Shown one piece after another: positions 1 through 9,283 of a stretch of 64,000 bases of DNA. The stretch's first letter is position 1, and every line of letters begins with the position of its first letter. Source of the DNA: Olivibacter jilunii (lineage in GTDB: Bacteria > Bacteroidota > Bacteroidia > Sphingobacteriales > Sphingobacteriaceae); assembly GCF_900607235.1 (NCBI RefSeq), contig NZ_LR027859.1, positions 100,551 through 164,550 of the forward strand, in the 5' to 3' direction. Below the pieces are notes generated by a model. The model saw only the letters and a list, made by a program, of their open reading frames with translations, was not told the DNA's origin and ran no database searches. The position numbers and the translations under genes are program-made.

Positions 1-1
1 G

Positions 2-1111
2 ATTGTACAAGCCTTAAGGAAACAAAGGATTCCTGTGATAGGAGAAATCGAATTTGCGGCACGTTATACGGATGCGAAGACCGTTTGTATCACTGGCTCA
101 AATGGCAAATCGACAACCACGATGCTTACGTACCATATCCTCCAAAAAGCGGGTATCAACGTTGGCTTAGCGGGAAATATCGGGAAAAGTTTCGCCCTAC
201 AGGTCGCTACGGAACAATATGAGGTATATGTGCTCGAAATTAGCAGCTTCATGTTGGATGATATGTACGATTTTCGAGCTGATATTGCAGTGCTGTTGAA
301 TATAACGCCCGATCATTTGGACCGCTACGATTACAAAATGGAAAACTATGTTAATTCTAAATTTAGAATTACTAGAAATCAACGCGGGAACGACATCTTT
401 ATCTATTGTAAAGATGATCCGGAAACAAATAAAGCGCTGACCGCGAAAGAAATTAACGCAACAATGTATCCTTTTAGCTTGACAGAAGAGGTGCAATATG
501 GGGCTTATTTGAATGAAGAAAAAGAAATAGTAATAACATTACCTAACCAGGAAAGATTTATCATGTCTATTAACGATTTAGCATTACAGGGAAAACACAA
601 TGTTTACAATAATATGGCTTCTGGAATTGTTGCCAAGGTTTGGGAGTTACGGAACGAGTCGATTCGGGAGAGTATGGGCGACTTTGTGAATATTCCGCAT
701 CGTTTGGAGCATGTAACCAAAATTTCCGGGATAGAATTTATAAACGACTCAAAAGCAACGAACGTAAACTCTGTATGGTACGCATTGGAGAGCTTACCAG
801 GGAAAATTGTATTGATTATGGGAGGGGTAGATAAGGGCAATGACTATAGTATGCTTCGTGAATTGGTGCAAAGTAAAGTGCGCGGTATTGTTTGCCTAGG
901 TAAAGATAATCGTAATATTCATAACGCTTTCGAAGCTGATACGGATGTAATTGTGAATACCCAAACAATGAGTGAGGCCGTTCAGATTGCTTATCATATT
1001 GCACAAAAAGGGGATACGGTGTTGTTGTCACCTGCTTGCGCCAGTTTCGACCTGTTCAAAAATTATGAGGACCGGGGCGATCAGTTTAAAGCGGCTGTGC
1101 GTGAGCTTTGA
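2..1111 (+). CDS. murD: UDP-N-acetylmuramoylalanine--D-glutamate ligase, 5' end missing
   Basis: MurD is the cytoplasmic Mur ligase that adds D-glutamate to UDP-MurNAc-L-Ala using ATP. The reading frame is open from base 2, so the gene begins outside the window; the GTG at 35 lies in coding sequence (IVQALRKQRIPVIGEIEF reads straight through it). The P-loop GSNGKSTTT, the central-domain stretch LNITPDHLDRYDY and the C-terminal NDSKATNV, GGVDKG and SPACASFD motifs are all typical of MurD. About 90 N-terminal residues (the UDP-binding domain) must lie upstream. It leads a same-strand run that continues into ftsW 30 bases later. Identification is firm; only the start is unseen. Confidence 0.97.
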   Translation: MVQALRKQRIPVIGEIEFAARYTDAKTVCITGSNGKSTTTMLTYHILQKAGINVGLAGNIGKSFALQVATEQYEVYVLEISSFMLDDMYDFRADIAVLLNITPDHLDRYDYKMENYVNSKFRITRNQRGNDIFIYCKDDPETNKALTAKEINATMYPFSLTEEVQYGAYLNEEKEIVITLPNQERFIMSINDLALQGKHNVYNNMASGIVAKVWELRNESIRESMGDFVNIPHRLEHVTKISGIEFINDSKATNVNSVWYALESLPGKIVLIMGGVDKGNDYSMLRELVQSKVRGIVCLGKDNRNIHNAFEADTDVIVNTQTMSEAVQIAYHIAQKGDTVLLSPACASFDLFKNYEDRGDQFKAAVREL

Positions 1112-1141
1112 ATAAATTGATTTATTTTATAATAACGAATT

Positions 1142-2335
1142 ATGGAGCGTATATTCAATAAACTGAAAGGAGACAAATGGATTTGGATAATAGTCATATT
1201 ATTATCCGTTTGGTCTTTATTGGCCGTTTATAGCTCTACAGGAACTTTGGCTTATAAAGAGGGGCGAGGAACTGAAACATACTTGATCAAACATTTTACG
1301 CTTATTTTTGCGGGCCTTATCCTGATGTATTTTTCCCATCTTTTGGATTATAGGTATTATGCGGGAATCTCAAAAATTTTGATGATCATTACCATCCCGC
1401 TTCTTTTGTATACCCTATTGTTTACCGAATCAGTGAATGATGCCAACAGGTGGGTTACCATTCCGGTTATTAACCAAACGTTCCAAACATCCGACATGGC
1501 TAAATTGGCGCTTATAACCTTTTTGGCTAGGATGTTAACTCGAAAGCAGGAAAATATAAAAGACGTAAAGAGAGCATTTATGCCTATAATGGGGTCAGTT
1601 TGCATTGTTATCATTCTGATTGCTATTGCAAACATGTCTACGGCCATTATGCTCTTTGCGGTGAGTATTTTATTACTTATTATCGGACGCATCAGTATTA
1701 AGCAAATAGCTTATGTAAGCGTAGCGGGTGTTTTCTTGCTTACATTAGTTGTGCTCTTAGGCCCTCGTCGACAAACCTATATATCCCGTGTAGAAACGTT
1801 TTTAGGCAAAGGTGAACCCGATCCGGATAAGGAGTTTCAGGCTAATCAGGCCAAGATTGCAATTGCGACCGGTGGCCTGTTTGGTAAAGGCCCCGGAAAT
1901 AGTACACAGCGTAATATGTTACCTCACCCTTATTCTGATTTCATTTTTGCTATAATCATAGAAGAATATGGTGCCGTAGGAGGCGTCGTTTTGGCAGCTT
2001 TATATCTAGTATTTATGTATAGATGTATACGTATCGTTACGCAGAGCCCGAAAGCCTTCGGCGCCTTATTGGCTGCGGGCTTAGGTTTTAGTTTAACGAT
2101 CCAAGCCTTTGGAAATATGGCTGTGGCCGTGGGGCTTGGGCCGGTAACAGGTGTGCCTTTACCCTTGGTGAGTATGGGGGGGACGTCGATTTTGTTTACC
2201 AGTGTGGCATTCGGAATTATTTTGAGTGTAAGCCGAAATATTGAAGAACTTAAGTCAAAAGGAAAGGAAAAGGAAACTAGGGGTAAAAAGGCAAATGACA
2301 AAGTGATTGTTGGTGAAATTCCGGCAATGGCATAA
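1142..2335 (+). CDS. ftsW: Septal peptidoglycan glycosyltransferase FtsW (SEDS family)
   Basis: A 397-residue polytopic membrane protein of the SEDS family, the glycan polymerase that works with the division transpeptidase at the septum. About ten hydrophobic segments are visible. The family signatures are present: KGPGNSTQRNMLPHPYSDFIFA followed by EEYG in the large periplasmic loop region, and GPVTGVPLPLVSMGGTS near the last helices. The basic C-terminal tail is cytoplasmic. Its place between murD and murG identifies it as FtsW rather than RodA. It starts at ATG 1142, 30 bases after murD, and is followed 11 bases later by murG. Confidence 0.96.
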   Translation: MERIFNKLKGDKWIWIIVILLSVWSLLAVYSSTGTLAYKEGRGTETYLIKHFTLIFAGLILMYFSHLLDYRYYAGISKILMIITIPLLLYTLLFTESVNDANRWVTIPVINQTFQTSDMAKLALITFLARMLTRKQENIKDVKRAFMPIMGSVCIVIILIAIANMSTAIMLFAVSILLLIIGRISIKQIAYVSVAGVFLLTLVVLLGPRRQTYISRVETFLGKGEPDPDKEFQANQAKIAIATGGLFGKGPGNSTQRNMLPHPYSDFIFAIIIEEYGAVGGVVLAALYLVFMYRCIRIVTQSPKAFGALLAAGLGFSLTIQAFGNMAVAVGLGPVTGVPLPLVSMGGTSILFTSVAFGIILSVSRNIEELKSKGKEKETRGKKANDKVIVGEIPAMA

Positions 2336-2346
2336 ACTTAAAAGGT

Positions 2347-3462
2347 ATGGAAAGCAAGACAAAACGTGTGATTATTAGTGGAGGAGGAACAGGAGGACAT
2401 ATTTTCCCTGCCATCGCCATTGCTAATGCGTTGCGACGTCTGGAGCCGTCTATTGAAATTCTATTCGTTGGTGCTAATGGGAGAATGGAGATGGATAAGG
2501 TGCCTGCCGCTGGCTATAAGATTATCGGTTTGGATATCCAAGGTATCAATAGGCAGTCGCTGCTTAAAAATATACTCCTACCTTTTAAATTGTGGAAAAG
2601 TATACAGCGGGCAAGAGCTATTATCCGAAATTTCCGCCCGGATGTAGTCGTCGGTGTGGGCGGTTATGCCTCGGGACCTTTATTGCATGCTGCCGGTCGA
2701 CTGAATATTCCATATCTAATACAAGAGCAAAATTCATATGCGGGCATAACAAACAAGAAATTAGGAGCGAAAGCATCAAAGATATGTGTGGCTTTTGACG
2801 GGATGGATCGCTTTTTCCCCAAAGATAAATTGCTGATTACGGGAAACCCCATTCGACGTGATGCCGTTGATATTGTAGGGAAGGAGTTTGAGGCGAAAGA
2901 ATTGTTGGGCTTAGATCACGATAAGAAGACGATTTTACTAACAGGCGGCAGTTTGGGTGCTCGAACGCTAAACGAAAGTATACTGAACGGTCTGCAAAAA
3001 ATGCGTAAGGCTAATTTGCAGATTATATGGCAGTGTGGAAGCTACTATTATGAAAAAATGCAAGATGTGCTCAAAGACGATGGGTTGGAGGATGTTTGTT
3101 TGAAGCCCTTTCTCCACCGCATGGACTTAGCTTATGCGGCAGCTGACGTAATCGTTGCGCGGGCGGGGGCCGGCACAATTGCTGAATTATGTGCTGTTGG
3201 AAAACCGGCAATCCTGGTGCCGTCGCCAAATGTCGCTGAAGATCACCAAACAAAAAATGCGCTGGCATTGATCAAGAAAAATGCAGCGATTATGGTGGAA
3301 GATTTGAAGGCACAGGAAACATTAATGGACGAAGTGATTGCGTTAATAAAGGATAAGGAAGAATGTAAAGTTTTATCAGCAAATATAAAAAATTTGGCAA
3401 AAGTGGATGCTGATGAAGTAATCGCGAAAGAGGTTTTAGAACTTATTAAACTTAACAAATAA
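2347..3462 (+). CDS. murG: UDP-GlcNAc:lipid I GlcNAc transferase MurG
   Basis: A 371-residue GT28 glycosyltransferase that makes lipid II at the inner face of the cytoplasmic membrane. The N-terminal glycine-rich loop GGGTGGHIFPAIAIA (about residues 11-25) binds the lipid I diphosphate. LTGGSLGARTLN (about 197) and the C-terminal AGAGTIAELCAVGKPAILVP stretch bind UDP-GlcNAc. Length matches the family (about 355-375). It starts 11 bases after ftsW and is followed by murC after 21 bases, so the genes are almost certainly co-transcribed. Confidence 0.97.
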   Translation: MESKTKRVIISGGGTGGHIFPAIAIANALRRLEPSIEILFVGANGRMEMDKVPAAGYKIIGLDIQGINRQSLLKNILLPFKLWKSIQRARAIIRNFRPDVVVGVGGYASGPLLHAAGRLNIPYLIQEQNSYAGITNKKLGAKASKICVAFDGMDRFFPKDKLLITGNPIRRDAVDIVGKEFEAKELLGLDHDKKTILLTGGSLGARTLNESILNGLQKMRKANLQIIWQCGSYYYEKMQDVLKDDGLEDVCLKPFLHRMDLAYAAADVIVARAGAGTIAELCAVGKPAILVPSPNVAEDHQTKNALALIKKNAAIMVEDLKAQETLMDEVIALIKDKEECKVLSANIKNLAKVDADEVIAKEVLELIKLNK

Positions 3463-3483
3463 CGGGCACGTAAAGGTTGACAA

Positions 3484-4848
3484 ATGGAAAATACGGTATT
3501 GACAGCGATAAAACAAGTGTTCCTGATAGGTATAGGCGGTATCGGTATGAGTGCGCTCGCCCGTTACTTCCATCATAAAGGAATGCGTGTTTATGGCTAT
3601 GACAAGACCGAAACTTCTTTGACAAGGCAATTGACAAGTGAAGGAATCAATGTTTTTTATAGCGATAACATAGACCTGATTGCGCCACCGTTTGTTGAAG
3701 ATCGAGAGGGCAGTTTAGTGATTTATACACCTGCTGTTCCAAAAGATTTGGATTTGGTAGCTTTTTTTCAACGGCTGGGCTATCGCTTGTATAAACGATC
3801 TGAAATCTTGGGAAAGATAAGTGAGTCGCATTTTACGATAGCTGTGGCGGGCACCCATGGAAAAACGACGACAAGTAGTATGATTGCGCATATTTTAACA
3901 AGTAGCGGGCGCCCTTGTTCTGCATTTTTGGGTGGGATTGCAGCTAATTATAATACAAATTTACTGCTTGCGGATTCTGATTTATTCGTAGTAGAGGCGG
4001 ACGAATTTGACAGGTCATTCCTTACGCTGCATCCCAATATTGCGGTGGTGACGGCGACTGATCCTGATCATCTTGATATATATGGCGATTCAGAACATAT
4101 GTTAGAATCTTTCCGGCTTTTTGTAAATCAAGTAGCCAAAGATGGCAAACGTATTATTAAGGAAGGTTTGCACTTGCCAACAGATATTCGTTATGCAGTT
4201 GAAAAAAGGGCGGACGTATACGCAACAAATATCCAAATAAGGAATAAATGCTTTTATTTTGATTATCTGGGTTACAATAAATCCATTTTTGATATTAAGC
4301 TAGGTATTGCTGGCAAACATAATATTGAGAACGCCGTTGCAGCAATCACCGTTGCCAAGCTGTTGGGTATTGACGACGAGGCGATTAGCGGATCACTTGC
4401 TTCCTTTAAAGGAGTTAAGCGTCGTTTCGAATACATTGTAAATCGCGAAGACCAGGTTTACGTGGACGATTATGCGCATCATCCGGAAGAGTTGAGGGCT
4501 TGTTTGTCTGCTATGAAAGAACTGTATGGTGACAAGGAAATTACCTGCGTTTTTCAGCCCCATTTATTTACACGTACACGTGATTTCGTCGACGAATTTG
4601 CGGAGGTGCTGGGCTTGGCAGACGTTTTGTTATTAATGGATATATACCCTGCCAGAGAGCAGCCTATCGAGGGAGTGAATTCAGATTGGTTATTGAGTAA
4701 AGTGCAGTTAACACATAAGTATAAGCAATCGGCATCGGATGTGTTGGCTTATATAAAAAGGGAACGGCCGCCAGTGCTGCTTACTGTTGGGGCAGGTGAT
4801 ATTGATCTGTTAGTAAATCCAATAAAGGAGGTTTTGACAAATGTTTAA
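3484..4848 (+). CDS. murC: UDP-N-acetylmuramate--L-alanine ligase
   Basis: A 454-residue first Mur ligase, adding L-alanine to UDP-MurNAc in the cytoplasm. The Rossmann motif GIGGIGMSALARYFHHKG lies at the N terminus, the ATP P-loop AGTHGKTTTSSM at about residue 120, the ATDPDHLDIYG stretch in the central domain and DDYAHHPEEL in the C-terminal domain. The last 8 bases overlap ftsQ, and an AAGGAGG sequence within its 3' end (4825-4831) serves the next gene. Confidence 0.97.
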   Translation: MENTVLTAIKQVFLIGIGGIGMSALARYFHHKGMRVYGYDKTETSLTRQLTSEGINVFYSDNIDLIAPPFVEDREGSLVIYTPAVPKDLDLVAFFQRLGYRLYKRSEILGKISESHFTIAVAGTHGKTTTSSMIAHILTSSGRPCSAFLGGIAANYNTNLLLADSDLFVVEADEFDRSFLTLHPNIAVVTATDPDHLDIYGDSEHMLESFRLFVNQVAKDGKRIIKEGLHLPTDIRYAVEKRADVYATNIQIRNKCFYFDYLGYNKSIFDIKLGIAGKHNIENAVAAITVAKLLGIDDEAISGSLASFKGVKRRFEYIVNREDQVYVDDYAHHPEELRACLSAMKELYGDKEITCVFQPHLFTRTRDFVDEFAEVLGLADVLLLMDIYPAREQPIEGVNSDWLLSKVQLTHKYKQSASDVLAYIKRERPPVLLTVGAGDIDLLVNPIKEVLTNV

Positions 4849-5674
4849 TAGCATCAAAAAGATCAATTGGCGTCGGGTGACTTATTTATTCACCTGGGTG
4901 TTAGCCTTAGCCGGTTTTTTTGTGCTGATGGGGTTTATTAATACCAAAAAGAATGAGATAGCCTGTAAAGGAGTTAAAATTATTGTTCCCGGATCGCAGG
5001 CTTTTGTTTCGCAGGAAGATGTATTCGGCATTATCGAAGAAAGCGAAGGTCCGCTGACAGGACACCTTTTGAAAAACGTGCCGATACACGAGTTAGAAAA
5101 TAAGTTAGCGCAAAATCCTTTTATTCAAAGTGTAAAGGTTTTTACCGAGATGGACGGCATGGTGCATGTTAAAATTGAGCAACGGGAGGCCATCATGCGT
5201 ATCATTAATAATGTTGGAAATGATTTTTATATTGATAAAGAAGGTGTCAAATTTCCCACATCTAAATTGTACGCACCGCATATCATAGTTGCAAATGGGA
5301 ATGTATCAGAACGTTTTGATGGAAAAAGAGATACCGTTCGTTCCACACTCGTAAAGGATTTATGCAAGGTGGCTGATTTTTTAGGAAAGGACTCGTTATG
5401 GAACAGTCAGGTGGAGCAGCTATATGTAAATGAAGAACAAGATATCGAAATTGTGCCTAGAGTAGGAAACCAAAAGATCGTTTTGGGTAACGCTGATTCG
5501 TTGCCGAATAAATTTAACAGGTTAATGGTCTTTTATAAGCAAATTATTCCGAAGGCAGGATGGGGAACTTACAAGACCGTGAATTTAAAATTTGCAAATC
5601 AAATTGTTTGCGAGAAGGCAGATAGTATTATACAGAAGGAAAAAAATAATAAACAGCATATTAACACGCATTAG
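4841..5674 (+). CDS. ftsQ: Cell division protein FtsQ/DivIB
   Basis: A 277-residue bitopic membrane protein of the divisome. It has a short cytoplasmic N terminus, one transmembrane segment (about residues 14-31) and then a periplasmic POTRA-like domain (about 38-112, including LLKNVPIHELENKLAQNPFI and the QREAI strand). Sequence conservation in this family is weak; position between murC and ftsA carries much of the call. It overlaps murC by 8 bases and is preceded by AAGGAGG (4825-4831), 9 bases before the ATG, an unusually strong Shine-Dalgarno site for this phylum that suggests coupled translation. Confidence 0.9.
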   Translation: MFNSIKKINWRRVTYLFTWVLALAGFFVLMGFINTKKNEIACKGVKIIVPGSQAFVSQEDVFGIIEESEGPLTGHLLKNVPIHELENKLAQNPFIQSVKVFTEMDGMVHVKIEQREAIMRIINNVGNDFYIDKEGVKFPTSKLYAPHIIVANGNVSERFDGKRDTVRSTLVKDLCKVADFLGKDSLWNSQVEQLYVNEEQDIEIVPRVGNQKIVLGNADSLPNKFNRLMVFYKQIIPKAGWGTYKTVNLKFANQIVCEKADSIIQKEKNNKQHINTH

Positions 5675-5676
5675 AC

Positions 5677-7011
5677 ATGGAAAAACGAACTACTAATCCG
5701 AAGGACGCTCCTATAGTTGTTGGTCTAGATATTGGTACAACAAAGATCTGCGTAACAGTAGGTCGGAGGAGCGAGCATAATAAGATAGAGGTATTGGGCA
5801 TTGGTAAAGCAGAATCGCTGGGCGTGAGCCGTGGAGTAGTTGCCAATATTCAAAAAACAGTTACAAGTATTGTTAAAGCTGTCGAAGAAGCAAGTGCGCA
5901 GTCCAATGTCGATATCAAAGTTGTAAATGTTGGTATTGCTGGTCAACATATCAAAAGTCTTCAACATCGGGGTATTCTAACAAGAAAAGATGATAATGAG
6001 ATTGGTAGGAAAGATATAGAGAAGCTGGTAGAGGATATGTATAAATTGGTGCTTCCTCCGGGGGAGGAGATCATCCATGTGCTACCGCAAGAGTTTACAA
6101 TTGATAATGAGCCAGGTATAAAAGACCCGATTGGTATGGCCGGTCGACGTATGGAAGCTAATTTTCATATTATTTCGGGCCATGTCAGCGCGGTAAGAAA
6201 TATTAAGCGTTGTGTTGAATATGCTAGTTTAGAGGCGCAAGAGCTTATTCTGGAACCGCTAGCCTCTTCCGAAGCTGTGCTTAGCCCTGAAGAGAAGGAC
6301 GCAGGTGTTGTTTTAGTCGATATTGGTGGCGGAACTACGGATGTAGCGATTTTCCATGAAGGTATTATTAGACACACGGCCGTTATTCCTTTGGGAGGGA
6401 ATATTGTAACCGAAGATATCAAACAAGGATGCTCGGTTCTGCGTAATCAGGCAGAATTGTTAAAAGTTAGATTCGGTTCCGCATTAGCGGAAGAAAACCG
6501 GGAAAATGAAATAATTTGTGTGCCGGGGTTGCGTGGAAGGGAACACAAAGAGATTTCGGTTAAAAATTTAGCCTATATCATTCAAGCCCGGATGGAAGAA
6601 ATTATAGAGCATGTTTATTATGAAATAAAGTCATCCGGATATGAGCGTAAACTTATCGGTGGAATCGTTATTACAGGAGGAGGGGCGCAATTAAAACACC
6701 TAGTTCAATTGGTGGAATACGTGACTGGTTTGGAATGTCGTATCGGTATGCCAAATGAACATTTGTCGAAAAATGAAGTGCTGCCGAAGAACACTTATGA
6801 TGAACTGAAAAGTCCACTCTATGCAACGGGTATTGGCTTGTTAATTAAGGGAATTGAGGCCGCTGAGTATAATGAGGTGGAGCACCCGGTAAAGAGCCAA
6901 GCTGTCAAAGGTATAGCGGAAGAAGGAAAGAAGACATTTGGCTTCTTAGATAAGATTATTCGCTATATCAGCGATGATAATAAAATTGAAGATACAGACT
7001 ATATTAAATAG
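5677..7011 (+). CDS. ftsA: Cell division actin homologue FtsA
   Basis: A 444-residue actin-fold ATPase that tethers FtsZ filaments to the membrane. The phosphate-1 loop VVGLDIGTTKICVTVG lies at residues 14-29, the SHS2/1C region follows, the phosphate-2 motif VLVDIGGGTTDVAIF is near residue 210, and the adenosine motif GGIVITGGGAQL is near 328. The C terminus (DKIIRYISDD) could be the short amphipathic membrane-targeting helix. It starts 2 bases after the ftsQ stop. A 256-base gap, unusual in this cluster, separates it from ftsZ. Confidence 0.96.
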   Translation: MEKRTTNPKDAPIVVGLDIGTTKICVTVGRRSEHNKIEVLGIGKAESLGVSRGVVANIQKTVTSIVKAVEEASAQSNVDIKVVNVGIAGQHIKSLQHRGILTRKDDNEIGRKDIEKLVEDMYKLVLPPGEEIIHVLPQEFTIDNEPGIKDPIGMAGRRMEANFHIISGHVSAVRNIKRCVEYASLEAQELILEPLASSEAVLSPEEKDAGVVLVDIGGGTTDVAIFHEGIIRHTAVIPLGGNIVTEDIKQGCSVLRNQAELLKVRFGSALAEENRENEIICVPGLRGREHKEISVKNLAYIIQARMEEIIEHVYYEIKSSGYERKLIGGIVITGGGAQLKHLVQLVEYVTGLECRIGMPNEHLSKNEVLPKNTYDELKSPLYATGIGLLIKGIEAAEYNEVEHPVKSQAVKGIAEEGKKTFGFLDKIIRYISDDNKIEDTDYIK

Positions 7012-7029
7012 TTTTCAACACTCGGTTTT

Positions 7030-7071
7030 TTTTCCACATTATAAACAATTGTGGAAAACAATTGTGGAAAA
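7030..7071. promoter_or_regulatory. Cluster of three DnaA-box-like 9-mers upstream of ftsZ
   Basis: TTTTCCACA at 7030-7038 and its complement TGTGGAAAA at 7050-7058 and 7063-7071 all match the degenerate DnaA box TTWTNCACA. The last two belong to a tandem repeat of ACAATTGTGGAAA with a 13-base period (7045-7070). Binding by DnaA is inferred; the sequence matches and repeat are seen directly. Confidence 0.5.
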
Positions 7072-7151
7072 AGTATTAATATTACAATGCGAAAGTTACG
7101 TAAATATTAAATCAGGATACCACTCATTTAGAGTAAATTAAGACAGTATGG

Positions 7152-7161
7152 GTACGCGTAC
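7152..7161. promoter_or_regulatory. 10-base perfect palindrome in the ftsA-ftsZ gap
   Basis: GTACGCGTAC is a perfect inverted repeat 107 bases before the ftsZ ATG, in a gap that otherwise holds only the DnaA-box-like cluster. It could be an operator, but a 10-base palindrome can occur by chance. Confidence 0.2.
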
Positions 7162-7267
7162 TTGCAGATGAACAGGAAGAAAAGGGCGCGGCATACTTTT
7201 ACAGATTTGAAAAGGAGCAGGGAATAAATACATTTCATAGAGCCTTTAAGGAACAAATTATACACGT

Positions 7268-8965
7268 ATGAAATTTGAAATGCTTAAAGAACAATCATCT
7301 ATTATAAAGGTAATAGGTGTTGGCGGAGGTGGTGGCAATGCAGTTAACCACATGTACAGACAGGGTATTAGCGGTGTGGACTTTATAATTTGCAATACCG
7401 ATGCACAAGCATTAGAGTTAAGTCCTATACCTAATAAAGTACAATTAGGTGCCAGTTTAACAGAGGGGATGGGAGCTGGTTCGGATCCTGATGTAGGTGA
7501 AAATTCTGCGATTGAAAGTATCGAAGATATAAAACGCATGCTAGGGGTGAATACCAAAATGTTGTTCATCACTGCCGGTATGGGTGGCGGAACCGGAACC
7601 GGTGCAAGTCCTGTTATTGCGAAAGCGGCTAAAGAGCTAGGTATCTTAACCGTAGCAATTGTTACCACCCCTTTTGCATTCGAGGGAAAGAGGCGGAGGA
7701 GTCAAGCGGAAGAGGGGCTTGGCGAGTTGCGGAAATATGTCGACTCATATTTGGTTATATCCAATGATAGATTAAGGGAAATCTTTGGTAATCTCACGAT
7801 GAGTTCAGCTTTTGCCAAAGCAGATGATATTTTAACAACGGCGGCAAAGGGTATCGCGGAAATTATCACCATTCCCGGTTATATCAATGTCGATTTCAAG
7901 GATGTTCGGACGGTGATGAATGATAGCGGCGTGGCTATTATGGGGAATGCGAAAGCTAGTGGCGATGATCGCGCGCAAAAAGCTGTGGAAGGTGCTTTGG
8001 CATCACCTCTGTTAAAGGATAGTGAAATTGAGGGTGCTCGTTATATTTTGTTGAATATTTCTTCCGGAACGCAAGAGGTTACGATGGACGAAATTTCGGT
8101 CATTACGGATTATATCCAGGAGCGAGCCGGTTTCACGGCAGAAATTATCTGGGGTAATTGTTTAGACGAGTCCTTGGATAAGGATCTGTCGGTTACTATT
8201 ATTGCAACCGGTTTCCAAACTACCGAGGAGCGTAAACAGGAGGAAAGCAACCGACGGATTGCAATTCCATTAGAGGAGGAGAAAGTGCCTTTGGTAAGGC
8301 CTGTAAATCAAATTATTAACAAGCCTAAAGAAGAGGTTGTAGAAAAAGCTCCAGCTGAGCCTGTGCAGGCAAAGGTACAGCCGACGGCGATGCCGCAGGC
8401 CGATTTATTTAGCGGCTTTGGACGACCATCTGGCCAGAACCCGGTTGATAATAAGGTGGCAACACCGAAGAAAGAGGAGATTATCAGACACACGTTGGTA
8501 GAGGAAGAGCCGGTATCGGAGCAAAATAAGCCCGCTGACGAATATCAATTGAAGGTTTCCGAAAGTGAATTTCTCTTTACGAACGAAGCGAATACTAATC
8601 AACAGGTGTCTGATCCAGCGGCCACCTCAACGCCGGAATCTGTTGATTTTAATGAAGCACCAAAAGCAGAGAGCACCCCGGTAAGCAAGCAAGTTGATGA
8701 ATATAAATCTGACGAAAGTATTGAGGAGCAACTTCGAAAAACAAAGGAGCGTATATTACGTCTAAAAGACTTAAGTATGAAGCTGCGTTCTACCAATGGC
8801 CTACAGGAGATAGAGAATGAGCCAGCCTATAGAAGGAAGCAGCGGTCTTTAGATCAGGTGCCTCACTCTTCTGAGTCACAGGTTTCAAGATTTACACTTT
8901 CTTCAGAAGATGGAATCACTGAAATAAGACCTAACAACTCTTTTCTTCATGACAATGTCGATTAA
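7268..8965 (+). CDS. ftsZ: Cell division tubulin FtsZ
   Basis: A 565-residue GTPase that forms the Z ring. The nucleotide-binding GGGGGNAVNHM lies at about residue 17, the tubulin signature GGMGGGTGTGASP at about 104 and the T7 loop NVDFKDVRTVM at about 208. The folded GTPase part ends near residue 320. About 200 residues of acidic and basic, low-conservation linker follow, and then a conserved C-terminal tail ending NNSFLHDNVD, expected to bind FtsA. The length exceeds the E. coli protein (383) because of this linker, as is usual in Bacteroidota. Start: ATG at 7268; it is followed by a strong terminator. Confidence 0.97.
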   Translation: MKFEMLKEQSSIIKVIGVGGGGGNAVNHMYRQGISGVDFIICNTDAQALELSPIPNKVQLGASLTEGMGAGSDPDVGENSAIESIEDIKRMLGVNTKMLFITAGMGGGTGTGASPVIAKAAKELGILTVAIVTTPFAFEGKRRRSQAEEGLGELRKYVDSYLVISNDRLREIFGNLTMSSAFAKADDILTTAAKGIAEIITIPGYINVDFKDVRTVMNDSGVAIMGNAKASGDDRAQKAVEGALASPLLKDSEIEGARYILLNISSGTQEVTMDEISVITDYIQERAGFTAEIIWGNCLDESLDKDLSVTIIATGFQTTEERKQEESNRRIAIPLEEEKVPLVRPVNQIINKPKEEVVEKAPAEPVQAKVQPTAMPQADLFSGFGRPSGQNPVDNKVATPKKEEIIRHTLVEEEPVSEQNKPADEYQLKVSESEFLFTNEANTNQQVSDPAATSTPESVDFNEAPKAESTPVSKQVDEYKSDESIEEQLRKTKERILRLKDLSMKLRSTNGLQEIENEPAYRRKQRSLDQVPHSSESQVSRFTLSSEDGITEIRPNNSFLHDNVD

Positions 8966-8985
8966 ATTGTTATAAACGATATCAA

Positions 8986-9029
8986 AAAAAGGCCGGAAAG
9001 AGTGGTATACTCTTCTGGCCTTTTTGTTT
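8986..9029 (+). terminator. Rho-independent terminator after ftsZ
   Basis: AAAAAGGCC at about 8986-8994 pairs with GGCCTTTTT at 9017-9025; the stem is extended by GAAAGAGT against ACTCTTC, with one bulge. A T-run follows, 20 bases after the ftsZ stop. It ends the division cluster. Confidence 0.85.
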
Positions 9030-9087
9030 AAATAAATGCATAAAAGAGAAGTTTTTATACTCATTTCGAATATGGTTCACTAGAAAG

Positions 9088-9118
9088 TTGATAATTCTGA
9101 GGTGAAACTTTATCTTTG
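9088..9118 (+). promoter_or_regulatory. Bacteroidota-type promoter for the oxoamine synthase gene
   Basis: TTG at 9088-9090, 20 bases, then TATCTTTG at 9111-9118, an exact match to the TAnnTTTG -7 element. Transcription should start near 9124, leaving about 160 bases before the coding region. Confidence 0.7.
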
Positions 9119-9123
9119 TAAAC

Positions 9124-9283
9124 AATTTAATAACCACGTATTGTGGCTTTTAGGAAATCTGAACAGTAGTGATTAACCCGTGGGTAGGCAAGTAAACGGG
9201 ATACATTTCAATTCGTTTTCTACGAAAGACCTAAGTTGGATTTGTGGTTTTGAGAGGTATTAATTAAATTAAACGTATTTACT
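9124..9283 (+). promoter_or_regulatory. Long structured 5' leader of the oxoamine synthase mRNA
   Basis: Between the predicted start of transcription and the TTG start codon lie several small hairpins: CCAC/GTGG (9134-9146), CCCGT/ACGGG (about 9177-9200) and TTCGT/ACGAA (9212-9226). The ACCAC of the first hairpin could instead pair with GTGGT at 9244-9248, giving two exclusive folds. I recognise no known riboswitch class, and no plausible leader peptide is seen. A regulatory role is inferred from the length and pairing. Confidence 0.4.
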
